Positions 1 to 8,913 of a stretch of 64,000 nt of DNA are shown here, one piece after another. The notes beneath the pieces are model-generated. The model saw nothing but the letters and a program-made list of their open reading frames with translations, was not told the DNA's origin and did not search any database. Numbering within the stretch: position 1 is the first letter of the stretch; every line of letters starts with the position of its first letter. The DNA is from [Synechococcus] sp. NIES-970 (lineage in GTDB: Bacteria; Cyanobacteriota; Cyanobacteriia; Cyanobacteriales; MRBY01): assembly GCA_002356215.1 (NCBI GenBank), contig AP017959.1, positions 1 to 64,000 of the forward strand, given 5' to 3'. The position numbers were made by a program, and so were the translations under genes.

Positions 1-100
1 AAAAAAACTCTGCGTGGGCTTGAGTTGAGGCTCTTTTTAGGAGATTTTGAAGCAAACTAGTAAATAAATACTTTCTATGAAAGCTCTTTATATTTACTTC

Positions 101-146
101 AAAGCCTCCTGCTTTGTGTAAGCGATGGAGGCTTTGTTTGTTTTGC
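101..146 (+). terminator. Rho-independent terminator
   Basis: A perfect 9-bp inverted repeat (AAAGCCTCC at 101-109, GGAGGCTTT at 127-135) with a 17-nt loop is followed by a T-rich tail. It is oriented to end a + strand transcript entering from outside the window. No gene was recognised in bases 1-200. Confidence 0.6.
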
Positions 147-200
147 AGTTTTTGCAAGCCAGGATTTGAAGACCAATATCCCTGCCATTTATTGAATTGC

Positions 201-1952
201 TTAATTCAAAATTTCGGCGAGTTGGTTCTGCTCCCAAAGCTTTCTATACAGTCCAGGTTGAGTAAGAAGTTCTTCATGGATGCCAGTTTGGATAATTTTG
301 CCGTGATCCATCACGAAGATACGATCGCCTTTTGCGGCGGCAGAAAGTTGGTGGGTGATAAAGATGACGGTTTTTTTCTGGGGGCCGTGGGAAAGATATT
401 CCAGAATCTCAGTGGCAGTTCTGTTATCAACACTAGAAAGGGCATCATCCAGAATCAGCACAGGGGCATCGATCATAAAGGCCCTGGCGAGGGAGCTGCG
501 CTGGCGTTGGCCGCCGGAAAGGGTAATCCCCCGTTCACCAACCATGGTGTTGTACTGCTTGGGAAAATTGAGAATTTCGCTGTGAATCTGGGCTTGTTTG
601 GCAGAGTCTTCGATTTCGGGTTGATCGCTGCCCGGAAGACCATAGGCGATGTTGTCGCGGATTTGGCTACTGAAGAGGAAGCTCTCTTGAGGAACGTAGG
701 CGATCGCCCGGCGTAAATCCTCTAGGCGTAGATCAGTAATATCCTGGCCATCGAGGAACAGCTGACCGGGTTCAATATCGATTAACCGGGGAAAAGCATT
801 GGCCAGGGTTGACTTCCCAGCACCGATGGAGCCAACGATTGCGATGGTTTCCCCTGGATGAATAGTGAAATTCAGGTGATCTAAGGCTGGGCGATCGCCA
901 CTGGGATAGGTAAAAGAAAGGTTCTGAGCCGTGAGTTCCCCTCTAACGGTGGCAAGATTTAGGGGTTGGGCAGCAATGCTGTCTTTAATTTGGGGTTGAT
1001 TTTCGAGAATCGCCTCGATCCGGTCAATACTCACTTCCCCGCGCTGATAAGAGGTAATAGTGAAACCCAGCAGTGCTGTGGGGAATACCAATCGTTCTAC
1101 CAAGAGAATTAAGGCAATAAAGTTACCCACGCTGAGTTCATCGGCGGCGATCGCCCTCGTCCCAAAAGCCAGTAAAACGAGGAGACTGATATAGGAAATC
1201 CCTTCGATCACAGGGAAAAGCAGATTGCGAGTGAAGGCCAGACCGAGATTTGCTTTCAGGAGCTTTTGGTTACGGCGATCGAATGCTTGGCGTTCATTTG
1301 TTTCCTGGGCATAGATTTTAATCAGAGAAATGCCGCTCATGTCTTCTTGAATCAACTGACTGAGTTCAGATAATTCTTCCTGCACATCTTTCTGTTCGTC
1401 CCGCAGACGCCCACTAAAGAGCTGCACCGTTAATAGCATGGCTGGATAAACGGCGATCGCCATCACACTGAGCTTGGCATGGAGCGACAACATCACCGGT
1501 AACGTCAGCCCATAGGCAAAAATCGTATTCGCTAAACTGAGCACCGAAAAACCCAACAGACGGCGCACATTGTCTACATCGCTGGTGGCCCGGTTAATTA
1601 AATCTCCAGAAGACTGGTTAGCAAAATAGGCTGGCTCTAGGGTGAGGAGATGCTGGAAAATTTTTTGCTTTAGATCAAATTCTACCTGACGGCCCACGCC
1701 AAAAATCGCAATGCGGGACAGCATCCGAAACACCCACATTACCGAGGCAAGGATCAGCATTAACAGTACAGCGCGGGTCAAGGGCACTAAACCAACATCT
1801 GTCTGCAATGAATCGACGGTATCGCTCAAGATAATGGGGATATACACCCCTAAGGCATTAACGAGTACAAGAGTCCCGATCCCGAACCAAACATCCCGTT
1901 GATAGGGTTTAAGATAGGCCAGCAGTCGGCGCAGGCGAGAAGAAGCAGCCAT
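201..1952 (-). CDS. ABC exporter half-transporter, ATP-binding/permease
   Basis: Type IV (MsbA/ABCB-like) export half-transporter of 583 residues in the plasma membrane, using ATP to move an unknown substrate. The first ~310 residues carry about six membrane helices; the rest is the nucleotide-binding domain with Walker A (GSIGAGKST), signature LSGGQRQR, Walker B (VLILDD) and H-loop (ITHQ). The residue after Walker B Asp, normally the catalytic Glu, is Asp (ILDDALSSVD). That pattern is typical of the degenerate-site partner of heterodimeric exporters such as YheI/BmrC or MdlA, so a second half encoded elsewhere is inferred. The ATG at 1952 opens the ORF. No clear partner lies next to it; the divergent neighbour is anmK. 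Confidence 0.88.
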   Translation of the reverse strand: MAASSRLRRLLAYLKPYQRDVWFGIGTLVLVNALGVYIPIILSDTVDSLQTDVGLVPLTRAVLLMLILASVMWVFRMLSRIAIFGVGRQVEFDLKQKIFQHLLTLEPAYFANQSSGDLINRATSDVDNVRRLLGFSVLSLANTIFAYGLTLPVMLSLHAKLSVMAIAVYPAMLLTVQLFSGRLRDEQKDVQEELSELSQLIQEDMSGISLIKIYAQETNERQAFDRRNQKLLKANLGLAFTRNLLFPVIEGISYISLLVLLAFGTRAIAADELSVGNFIALILLVERLVFPTALLGFTITSYQRGEVSIDRIEAILENQPQIKDSIAAQPLNLATVRGELTAQNLSFTYPSGDRPALDHLNFTIHPGETIAIVGSIGAGKSTLANAFPRLIDIEPGQLFLDGQDITDLRLEDLRRAIAYVPQESFLFSSQIRDNIAYGLPGSDQPEIEDSAKQAQIHSEILNFPKQYNTMVGERGITLSGGQRQRSSLARAFMIDAPVLILDDALSSVDNRTATEILEYLSHGPQKKTVIFITHQLSAAAKGDRIFVMDHGKIIQTGIHEELLTQPGLYRKLWEQNQLAEILN

Positions 1953-2125
1953 AGAAATATAAATTTGAAAAGCATAGACAATTCCTTATATTGTGACTGA
2001 TTCTCTACCGGGCTTTTGGGAAATTGCCAATGCCAAAGTGCGACAAAACCCTTGTCAACAACGATCATGGGAGATAATTTGCCCATGGGGCGATCGCCTA
2101 AATCACCAAAATTGAGGGATATCCT

Positions 2126-3265
2126 ATGCATGTTATTGGTCTAATGAGCGGCACGTCAGTAGATGGTATTGATGCGGCATTAGTGGACATTCAAGGGGAG
2201 CCGGAGCATTTACAAGTAGAACTCCTCGGTTTTGCCACCTATGCCTATCCAGCCGAGCTGCGGCAAACAATCCTCGCGATTTGTGCCGGTGCGCCCCTCA
2301 GCGCCCTTGAATTTGCTGCCTTAGATGATCACATTGCCCAGAGTTTTGCCGCCGCTGCCTTACAACTTCAGGAACGTTATGGCCCCGCAGCGTTAATCGG
2401 CTCCCATGGCCAAACCATCTTTCACCGGCCCCCCCAAGATAATTTAGGCTTGAGCTGGCAACTGGGTCGCGGTGAGGCGATCGCCCAACAAACGGGTATT
2501 AGAACTGTCAGCAACTTCCGGCGGGCAGACCTCGCAGCCGGAGGACAAGGAGCGCCCCTAGTCCCGAAAGTAGATGCTTATCTCTTAGCTCACCCCACAA
2601 AACACCGCTGTATCCAAAATCTGGGGGGCATTGGCAATGTCACCTATCTACCACCAAAAAATCAACCCGATTGGGAAAACCGAGTCATCGGTTGGGATAC
2701 AGGCCCAGGGAATGTTTTATTAGATTTAGCCATTCAAAAATTAACTGCCGGGCAGCAAGCCTATGATCAGGATGGAATTTGGGCTTCTCAGGGCACGCCC
2801 CATTTGGATTTAGTTCAAGGGTGGCTAACAGACCCCTTCATTGAGCAACTGCCACCAAAATCCACGGGCCGGGAATATTTTGGTGTAGATTTCCTGGAAA
2901 AATGTTGGCAAGATGCGCAGAAATTACGGTTAACAGAAGCTGATTGGCTGGCCAGTCTGACCGAATTCACCGCTCTAACGGTGCAGCGCAATTATGAGTT
3001 ATTTCTCCCCCAACTGCCCGATGAAATTTTCTTGGGTGGGGGCGGTTGCCGCAATAGCTATCTGCGGCAGCGTTTACAGCTAGCCTTTGGGAATCGGATC
3101 CCCGTCAACAGCACCGATACCCTTGGTCTAAACCACGATGCCAAAGAGGCGATCGCCTTCGCGGTGTTGGCTTACTGGCGCATTAACGAGTTTCCAGGGA
3201 ATCTGCCGAAAGTTACAGGGGCCAAATCTGCCGTTTTACTCGGCGAAATCCATCATCCTTACTGA
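2126..3265 (+). CDS. anmK: Anhydro-N-acetylmuramic acid kinase
   Basis: Cytoplasmic sugar kinase of the ASKHA fold that hydrolyses the 1,6-anhydro ring of anhydro-MurNAc and phosphorylates it to MurNAc-6-phosphate during peptidoglycan recycling. Full length (379 residues). The N-terminus has the family motif MSGTSVDGIDAALVD; further motifs are GSHGQTIFHRP, NLGGIGNVT, GWDTGPGN (around residue 190) and GGGGCRNSYL near the C-terminus. The ATG at 2126 is preceded by GAGGGA. Its last 7 bp overlap the convergent HDAC-like gene. The next step (MurQ etherase) is not in the window, but nagA at 26102 acts on the following product, GlcNAc-6-phosphate. Confidence 0.95.
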   Translation: MHVIGLMSGTSVDGIDAALVDIQGEPEHLQVELLGFATYAYPAELRQTILAICAGAPLSALEFAALDDHIAQSFAAAALQLQERYGPAALIGSHGQTIFHRPPQDNLGLSWQLGRGEAIAQQTGIRTVSNFRRADLAAGGQGAPLVPKVDAYLLAHPTKHRCIQNLGGIGNVTYLPPKNQPDWENRVIGWDTGPGNVLLDLAIQKLTAGQQAYDQDGIWASQGTPHLDLVQGWLTDPFIEQLPPKSTGREYFGVDFLEKCWQDAQKLRLTEADWLASLTEFTALTVQRNYELFLPQLPDEIFLGGGGCRNSYLRQRLQLAFGNRIPVNSTDTLGLNHDAKEAIAFAVLAYWRINEFPGNLPKVTGAKSAVLLGEIHHPY

Positions 3266-4176
3266 ACAAAAGGCTCTAGGGTTGCGACCACCGAATCAGC
3301 TAAGGCTTGCAGATGATAACCACCTTCGAGGGCAAACAAAATTGGGCAATGCAACTGCTGGCAAAATTCACTGAAAGCTCTGTAGTCCCTGGGCTGGAGA
3401 TTCATGCTCGCCAAGGGATCTTTGGCATTGGCATCATAACCAGCGCTGACGATCAACAGATCTGGCTGAAAACTGTTGAGACGGGGCAAAATTACCTGCT
3501 GAAATTTTTCGGCATAAACATCACCGCCGGTGCCTGGCTGGAGGGGAATATTCAAAACGTTTTGGTGCTGGCCTTGGTCATGGGCCTGACCTGTGCCGGG
3601 ATAGGCTGGATCTTGGTGGAGCGAACAGTAAAAAATAGCTGGATTCTGTTCCACTAAAAATTCCGTGCCATTGCCATGGTGCACATCCCAATCAAGGATC
3701 GCCACTTTTTGAATTCCCGGCAGCGTCAGGGCATAGTGGGCGGCGATCGCCACATTACTCAGTAGACAAAAGCCCATCCCAGTGGTGCGAGTGGCATGGT
3801 GGCCGGGAGGCCGCACCAGGGCAAATACCGGCTCCTGGGTTCTGCAAGCGAGATCGACGCCATCCAAACAAGCATTGACAGCTAACAAGGCGATCGCAAA
3901 ACTCTTTGGTGAAACGAGAGTATCGAGATCCCAATGGCCACCACCGGATTCGGCTAATTTTTGGATTTGCCGCAGATAGTATTCCCCATGACATTGATGC
4001 ACCCAGGGCAGCGGATTCCGTCGGGCGATCACCGTTGGTTCATGCCAGATGATTTGTTTAGCCCAGGGGACTGCCTTAAGAGCGGCAGTAATTGCTTCCA
4101 GTCGACGGGGGCTTTCGGGATGACCACGACCCGTGTCATGGCCGAGAAACTGCGCCGAATAAATGACATGGATCAT
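3259..4176 (-). CDS. Histone deacetylase-family zinc hydrolase
   Basis: Class II-like HDAC/acetoin-utilisation/acetylpolyamine amidohydrolase superfamily member (305 residues), expected to remove acyl groups from small molecules or lysines with a catalytic zinc. Visible motifs: GHPESPRRLEAI near the N-terminus, the RPPGHHA histidine pair, the zinc ligands in ILDWDVHHGNG, the VSAGYDA segment, and LEGGY at the C-terminus. It is full length for the compact bacterial form. Bacteria lack histones of the eukaryotic type, so the substrate cannot be named from sequence. The 3' end overlaps anmK by 7 bp in convergent orientation. Confidence 0.9.
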   Translation of the reverse strand: MIHVIYSAQFLGHDTGRGHPESPRRLEAITAALKAVPWAKQIIWHEPTVIARRNPLPWVHQCHGEYYLRQIQKLAESGGGHWDLDTLVSPKSFAIALLAVNACLDGVDLACRTQEPVFALVRPPGHHATRTTGMGFCLLSNVAIAAHYALTLPGIQKVAILDWDVHHGNGTEFLVEQNPAIFYCSLHQDPAYPGTGQAHDQGQHQNVLNIPLQPGTGGDVYAEKFQQVILPRLNSFQPDLLIVSAGYDANAKDPLASMNLQPRDYRAFSEFCQQLHCPILFALEGGYHLQALADSVVATLEPFVQ

Positions 4177-4219
4177 AGAGACCTCCGCTACACTAAAAAG
4201 TTGTTAGGCAAAAATAATA

Positions 4220-4564
4220 ATGAAAGTTCTCGGTAAGGTGCTGGGTCTGGGTCTCATTCTATTGGGAATCTATTTTCTCGGTAAAAATATTTTCTTCACA
4301 ACCGGCGGCTATGGATATTCTTGGCTGCGTGGCATAAAAGCTGATGTTGCCGTGTTTACCTTAACTGGTGGTTTAGTTTCCCTTTTTACGCTCCCGAAAG
4401 AAAGCCGGATTTTTGGTTGGATTTTGATCGGGGCATCTATTGTATTAATCATTGCAGGCGGCCGCGCCGTCCTCCGCCCCACCAGTTTCTGGGAAGTATT
4501 TATCTCGTTTCTTTCCATGGTATCTGGCTATCAACTGCTCAGAACGGGTCGCATTGAATTTTAG
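4220..4564 (+). CDS. Small membrane protein of unknown function
   Basis: A 114-residue protein not assigned to a named family. It shows three or four hydrophobic segments (about residues 5-22, 43-58, 66-84 and 90-106) separated by short basic turns, so it is probably an integral membrane protein. It is divergent from the HDAC-like gene with a 43-bp gap. Its stop overlaps the stop of the convergent bvdR in the four bases TTAG (4561-4564). The continuous reading frame and tight packing between two conserved genes support it being real. Confidence 0.6.
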   Translation: MKVLGKVLGLGLILLGIYFLGKNIFFTTGGYGYSWLRGIKADVAVFTLTGGLVSLFTLPKESRIFGWILIGASIVLIIAGGRAVLRPTSFWEVFISFLSMVSGYQLLRTGRIEF

Positions 4565-5529
4565 GATGCCATATTTACTGCCATCGCCGTCTGTTGAATT
4601 TGGGTCGCAATGTGCAGGGCATACAAACTGGTTTCTGGCTGAATATAAAGCGGTTTTCCTTCACTGAGATAGTCCAGTACGGCCACCGTATCTTGCAGAA
4701 AAACACCGCGCCGACTACCGGCATCAAGGGGCGTTTTGGTTTCTCCCTGGGTCAAGGTGCCTTGGTTGCCGATAAATTCTAATGTGCCTTTTTCTCCGTA
4801 GAGACTCAGACGGCGATCGCCTGCGGGAATAAAGCTCCCTTTACCATAGGTGAGGTGGGCGATCGCCCCATTTTCAAAGCTCAGTTGCGCCGCGCAAAGA
4901 CAGTTTTGATAATAGCCGGGTAAATCAGCGGGGACAAAATTCGCGGTCCCGGTTATTCCAGCCACAGAGCCAAATAGATCAATCAAACGATTCACCCGCG
5001 ACAGGGCCGCCACAAATGGAAAGCCATAGTCAGCATGGTTATAAGTCCAGTGGGGTAGGGGTTTCGCCTTGGGTGCAAGGGTGACATAGTGCCCATAGGT
5101 GAGGGTTCCCAACTGCGGTAGGATGCGCCGGACCGTTTGATGCAGTCCCCCCAACAGCTCAATATGTTCCACATGGAGTAAAAGCTGCTTCTCTTTAGCC
5201 AACTGGATTAGGGCTGCTGCCTCAGCGGGATCCAGAGCCAGGGGATATTCCACCACCACATGTTTCCCCGATTCCAAAGCGGCGCGGGCGATCGCCCCAT
5301 GGAGACGGTTAATCGTGCAAACAATGACTAAATCCAAATCATCCCGCTGGACTAAATCTTCCCAACGGGCGATCGCCTCCAGGTCATATTTGGCGGCGAA
5401 CTGCTCTCGGGCGGCTTGATGTTGTCCGGCGATCGCCTTTACCTCAGCCCGGTCATCTTTTAAAAACGCCTCTGCCCGTCGCTGGGCCGCATAGCCCGTC
5501 CCCACAATGCCCACTTGAAATTTTTTCAT
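4561..5529 (-). CDS. bvdR: Biliverdin reductase
   Basis: Gfo/Idh/MocA-fold oxidoreductase that reduces biliverdin IXalpha to bilirubin with NAD(P)H; in cyanobacteria it is linked to phycobilin turnover. The Rossmann motif VGIVGTGYAAQRRAE lies at the N-terminus, followed by TINRLHGAIA, KHVVVEYPLAL and LHVEHIELLGG. These, and the later segments ALSRVNRLIDLFG and GSRRGVFLQDT, agree closely with the Synechocystis BvdR sequence as I remember it, which separates it from generic MocA dehydrogenases. I chose the ATG at 5529 (322 residues); an in-frame TTG at 5541 has GAGG only 4 nt upstream and cannot be excluded. A 6-bp hairpin (5558-5574) lies in the divergent gap to petF. Confidence 0.9.
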   Translation of the reverse strand: MKKFQVGIVGTGYAAQRRAEAFLKDDRAEVKAIAGQHQAAREQFAAKYDLEAIARWEDLVQRDDLDLVIVCTINRLHGAIARAALESGKHVVVEYPLALDPAEAAALIQLAKEKQLLLHVEHIELLGGLHQTVRRILPQLGTLTYGHYVTLAPKAKPLPHWTYNHADYGFPFVAALSRVNRLIDLFGSVAGITGTANFVPADLPGYYQNCLCAAQLSFENGAIAHLTYGKGSFIPAGDRRLSLYGEKGTLEFIGNQGTLTQGETKTPLDAGSRRGVFLQDTVAVLDYLSEGKPLYIQPETSLYALHIATQIQQTAMAVNMAS

Positions 5530-5644
5530 GACTTTAGCCAAAAAACCTCGATGCCCCCCTCACCACCAGTGAGGTATTTTCCCCAGGCCCCCAAACGGGT
5601 TTAATGGGGAATGAAAACCCTAGTTGCTCAATTAGATTAGCGCA

Positions 5645-5938
5645 ATGGCAAGTTACGACGTTACCCTCAAAACCCCCGATGGAGAATACACCATCAGCGT
5701 TCCCGATGACATGTACATCCTAGACGAAGCTGAAAATCAAGGCATCGACATTCCTTACTCTTGCCGGGCTGGGGCTTGTTCGAGCTGTGCCGGAAAAATG
5801 GTTTCTGGCACCGTTGACCAGAGCGACCAAAATTTCCTTACCCCCGAACAGGTGGAAGCGGGCTATGTGCTCACCTGCATTGCTTATCCCACTTCCAACT
5901 GTGTGATCGAAACCCATAAGGAAGAAGATCTTTACTAA
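5645..5938 (+). CDS. petF: Plant-type [2Fe-2S] ferredoxin, first copy
   Basis: 97-residue soluble electron carrier accepting electrons from photosystem I. The four cluster ligands fit the family pattern: Cys40, Cys45, Cys48 and Cys78 in [12 protein letters not shown] and VLTCIA. The C-terminus ends EEDLY, as in cyanobacterial ferredoxins. It is the first of two tandem copies. The two proteins share the cluster loop and C-terminus but differ in residues 5-35 (for example [10 protein letters not shown] against [10 protein letters not shown]), so this is an old duplication rather than a recent one. Separate 5' regions suggest the copies are transcribed independently. It may be a specialised paralogue of the main photosynthetic ferredoxin. 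Confidence 0.93.
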   Translation: MASYDVTLKTPDGEYTISVPDDMYILDEAENQGIDIPYSCRAGACSSCAGKMVSGTVDQSDQNFLTPEQVEAGYVLTCIAYPTSNCVIETHKEEDLY

Positions 5939-6589
<651 letters not shown>

Positions 6590-6634
6590 AGATTTTTCTG
6601 CCCAGCTTGGGTAGCTAAAATAAATAGACCCCCT

Positions 6635-6671
6635 AGAAGTGTTTCCCCCGGGAGGCACTTCTATCTTTTTT
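6635..6671 (+). terminator. Rho-independent terminator of petF
   Basis: AGAAGTG (about 6635-6641) pairs with CACTTCT (6656-6662), with a further CCC/GGG inner stem, and is followed by a run of T to 6671. It lies 46 bp after the petF stop codon. Confidence 0.8.
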
Positions 6672-6702
6672 GTACTAGGGCCAATCATTGGCGATCGCCT
6701 CC

Positions 6703-7647
6703 ATGGAAATTACATTTTTAGGAACCAGTTCTGGGGTGCCGACCCGGGCGCGGAATGTGTCGAGCGTGGCGCTGCGACTGCCCCAACGGGCGGAGGCTTG
6801 GCTGTTTGACTGTGGGGAAGGAACGCAACATCAGCTCCTGCGCAGTGAGATCCGTTCGTCTCAGATTAGCCGCATTTTCATCACCCACATGCACGGCGAT
6901 CATATTTTTGGGCTGATGGGGCTGATCGCGAGTATGGGCCTCGCGGGGACGGGTCACCCGTTAGAAATCTACGGGCCGCCCGGTTTAGAAGCATACCTGC
7001 GAGCCTGCGAAAAGTATTCCTATATGCGTATTGGCGATCGTCTGCGGGTGCATTTAGCCAAGCCCGGTTTGATTTTTGAAGACAAAGAATTTCAAGTGTA
7101 TTGTCTGGCTCTGAAACATCGGGTACCGGCCTTTGGCTATCGTGTTGTCGAAAAAGATCGCCCCGGCCGATTTAACCTGGCAAAGGCGCAAAAGTTGGGC
7201 ATTCCTCCTGGCCCTGTTTATGGAGAGCTGAAACAAGGGAAAGTCGTCACCCTCGACGATGGTCGCAAAATTAATGGTGCAGAACTGTGCGGCCAACCGG
7301 AAATCGGTCGTAAATTTGTCTACTGCACAGATACTGTTTTCTGTGATGCGGCGGTGGAACTGGCCCAGGACGCCGATGTGCTGATCCATGAAGCAACCTT
7401 CGCCCACCAAGATGCGGAAATGGCCTTTGATCGCCTCCATTCCACCTCGACGATGGCAGCCCAGGTTGCCCTTTTAGCCCAGGTAAAGCAGTTGATCATG
7501 ACCCACTTTAGCCCCCGCTATATGCCGGGTAATGCTTTGACCTTGGACGATCTGCTCGCGGAGGCCCGGGCAATTTTTCCGAATACGATCATGGCGAAGG
7601 ATTTTTTCAGCTACGAAATTCCCCGCCGCAGTGCAGTGTTAGTTTAG
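6703..7647 (+). CDS. rnz: Ribonuclease Z (tRNA 3' endonuclease)
   Basis: Metallo-beta-lactamase-fold endonuclease that cuts the 3' trailer from tRNA precursors. The start is taken at the ATG at 6703 (314 residues) because the family begins M-x-ITFLGTSSGVPT; the frame is open further upstream to a TTG at 6688 across a HIP1 site. The zinc motif HMHGDH follows FIT at about residue 62; later ligands appear in YCTDTVFCD, IHEATF and MTHFSPRY. The C-terminal codons for IMAKDFFSYEIPRRSA occur again at 8350-8397, followed there by a different ending. The 3' end of this gene seems to have been replaced or regenerated when the Uma2 gene entered. Confidence 0.94.
   Translation: MEITFLGTSSGVPTRARNVSSVALRLPQRAEAWLFDCGEGTQHQLLRSEIRSSQISRIFITHMHGDHIFGLMGLIASMGLAGTGHPLEIYGPPGLEAYLRACEKYSYMRIGDRLRVHLAKPGLIFEDKEFQVYCLALKHRVPAFGYRVVEKDRPGRFNLAKAQKLGIPPGPVYGELKQGKVVTLDDGRKINGAELCGQPEIGRKFVYCTDTVFCDAAVELAQDADVLIHEATFAHQDAEMAFDRLHSTSTMAAQVALLAQVKQLIMTHFSPRYMPGNALTLDDLLAEARAIFPNTIMAKDFFSYEIPRRSAVLV
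7587..7634 (+). repeat. 48-bp direct repeat, copy 1 (inside rnz 3' end)
   Basis: This stretch encodes the conserved C-terminus of RNase Z and matches 8350-8397 at 47 of 48 positions. The single difference (C at 7626, T at 8389) is synonymous, CGC against CGT for Arg. The repeat period is 763 bp. Confidence 0.9.
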
Positions 7648-7705
7648 AAGGATAAATTTCGAGAAAAAGTCCTGATTGTTCCACCATCATTTTGGAGCTT
7701 TTCCC

Positions 7706-8299
7706 ATGGCGATCGCCACTGACTCTCAGCCTACTGCTGTACTTTCCCTGGAGGATTTTCTGCAACAGCCAGAAACTAAACCAGCTCGGGAATTTAGCCA
7801 CGGTGTCGTTACCCAAAAACCCATGCCCAAAGGAAAACATGGCACGCTGCAATTTGAACTCACCGCAGCGATTAACCAACGCACAAAGGTCCAAAAACTG
7901 GCCTATGCGATTCCAGAGCTGCGCTGCACTTTTGGGGGGCGATCGCTTGTGCCTGATATTGCAGTTACCCGTTGGGAACGGTTACCAAGGGACGACAACG
8001 GGGCGATCGCCGATGACTTTTGGCAGTATCCTGACTGGGTGATCGAAATTCTTTCCCCGGATCAGTCTTCAACTTTGGTCATGGAAAAAATTATTTTCTG
8101 CTTGGGTCAAGGCACGGAAATTGGTTGGCTGATCAACCCCAATGACCGGTCGGTAACTGTGTTATGCCAGGGGCAGTTACCTAGCATCCATTTTGCAGAG
8201 CCGATTTCCGAAGAAAAGAGCGTCCCCTTACCCATGATGACAGGCCTAGAAGACTGGCAGCTGTCCGCCTCAGAACTGTTTAGCTGGCTAGAGATTTAG
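7706..8299 (+). CDS. Uma2-family (DUF820) putative endonuclease, copy 1
   Basis: 197 residues from the ATG at 7706, which has GGAG 8 nt upstream; the frame extends to a TTG at 7676. Uma2/DUF820 proteins have a PD-(D/E)XK nuclease-like core and are multiplied in cyanobacteria; no substrate is known. Visible core motifs are the LVPDIAV strand and the WVIEILSPDQS strand. The usual following Lys segment is poorly preserved (LVMEKIIFCLGQGTEIGW), so activity is uncertain. The gene sits between two copies of the rnz 3' end (7587-7634 and 8350-8397), as if carried in as a cassette. Two other Uma2 genes are at 51089 and 55214. Confidence 0.82.
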   Translation: MAIATDSQPTAVLSLEDFLQQPETKPAREFSHGVVTQKPMPKGKHGTLQFELTAAINQRTKVQKLAYAIPELRCTFGGRSLVPDIAVTRWERLPRDDNGAIADDFWQYPDWVIEILSPDQSSTLVMEKIIFCLGQGTEIGWLINPNDRSVTVLCQGQLPSIHFAEPISEEKSVPLPMMTGLEDWQLSASELFSWLEI

Positions 8300-8347
8300 G
8301 CTAGAAAATTTAGCCTCCATTATCTGCTTGGGCGATTTTCCTAAATT

Positions 8348-8407
8348 ATGATCATGGCGAAGGATTTTTTCAGCTACGAAATTCCCCGTCGCAGTGCGTC
8401 AATCTAA
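8348..8407 (+). pseudogene. Orphan 3' fragment of rnz
   Basis: An in-frame fragment of 19 codons plus stop encodes the RNase Z C-terminus (IMAKDFFSYEIPRRSA) but ends SASI-stop instead of SAVLV-stop. Its stop lies 3 bp from the stop of the convergent frp. The simplest reading is that this is the original end of rnz, displaced by 763 bp when the Uma2 unit was inserted together with a related replacement end. Confidence 0.75.
8350..8397 (+). repeat. 48-bp direct repeat, copy 2
   Basis: Second copy of the rnz 3' segment (see 7587-7634). Weak similarity may reach further upstream (an ATTTTTCC-like and GATC-containing stretch at about 8335-8350 against 7572-7590), but it is too degenerate to count. 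Confidence 0.9.
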
Positions 8408-8410
8408 ACA

Positions 8411-8746
8411 TTACATGAGGGTAAGAATCCGAATTTTCGAGAGTTTCTCGGCGCTAATACCGTCTAATTCTTGAAGTTTAAGCCAACCTTCTTTAATCAA
8501 TTGGGCGAAGGTAAAGACAAGGCTCTCTGGACTGAAATCATATTTGCCATCTAGGTAATGACGGCGGGCACTCAAGAAATCATTGAGTTGCCAGAGATCC
8601 GCTGGTTCTTGGGCTTCGTCTGCCTGTCGTTTTGCCTCTGCCATCACCGCTGCAATCTCTCGACGATAAGACAAATCAAATGCTGTCTTGGCGATCGCTT
8701 CTTCTTGCAGTGACCATTGGGTATTGACAGTAGGCATCGTTAACAT
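8411..8746 (-). CDS. frp: Fluorescence recovery protein (FRP)
   Basis: 111-residue all-helical dimeric protein that binds the red, active form of OCP, detaches it from the phycobilisome and speeds its return to the orange form. The diagnostic block is DLWQLNDFLSARRHYLDGKYD (residues 50-70), followed by VFTFAQLIKEGWLKLQEL and a basic C-terminus. Trp52, Asp56 and Arg62 correspond to residues reported as important in Synechocystis FRP (Trp50, Asp54, Arg60). The position of Synechocystis His53 is Asn55 here; this alignment is from memory. An alternative ATG lies at residue 4. Same strand and cluster as crtW and ocp, which supports the assignment. Convergent with the rnz fragment, 3-bp gap. Confidence 0.9.
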   Translation of the reverse strand: MLTMPTVNTQWSLQEEAIAKTAFDLSYRREIAAVMAEAKRQADEAQEPADLWQLNDFLSARRHYLDGKYDFSPESLVFTFAQLIKEGWLKLQELDGISAEKLSKIRILTLM

Positions 8747-8913
8747 GGTTTTGTAAAGGGACAGGTTAAGCTAATGGGCTTGATTATAATAAGTTATGTG
8801 TCGAAAGACTTGGGCCAATTCTCATAATTTTATGATTTTGGGGCGATCGCCTACCCTTCTAAACCTTGCAAAATCAATAATCATGGGGATTTAAGCGTTT
8901 TATTACAGTTTTG

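Noticed and set aside
1850-2131. 93-codon minus-strand frame covering the ABC transporter start and the anmK upstream region
   Set aside because: Overlaps both flanking genes and shows no family similarity; the gap looks like a divergent promoter region.
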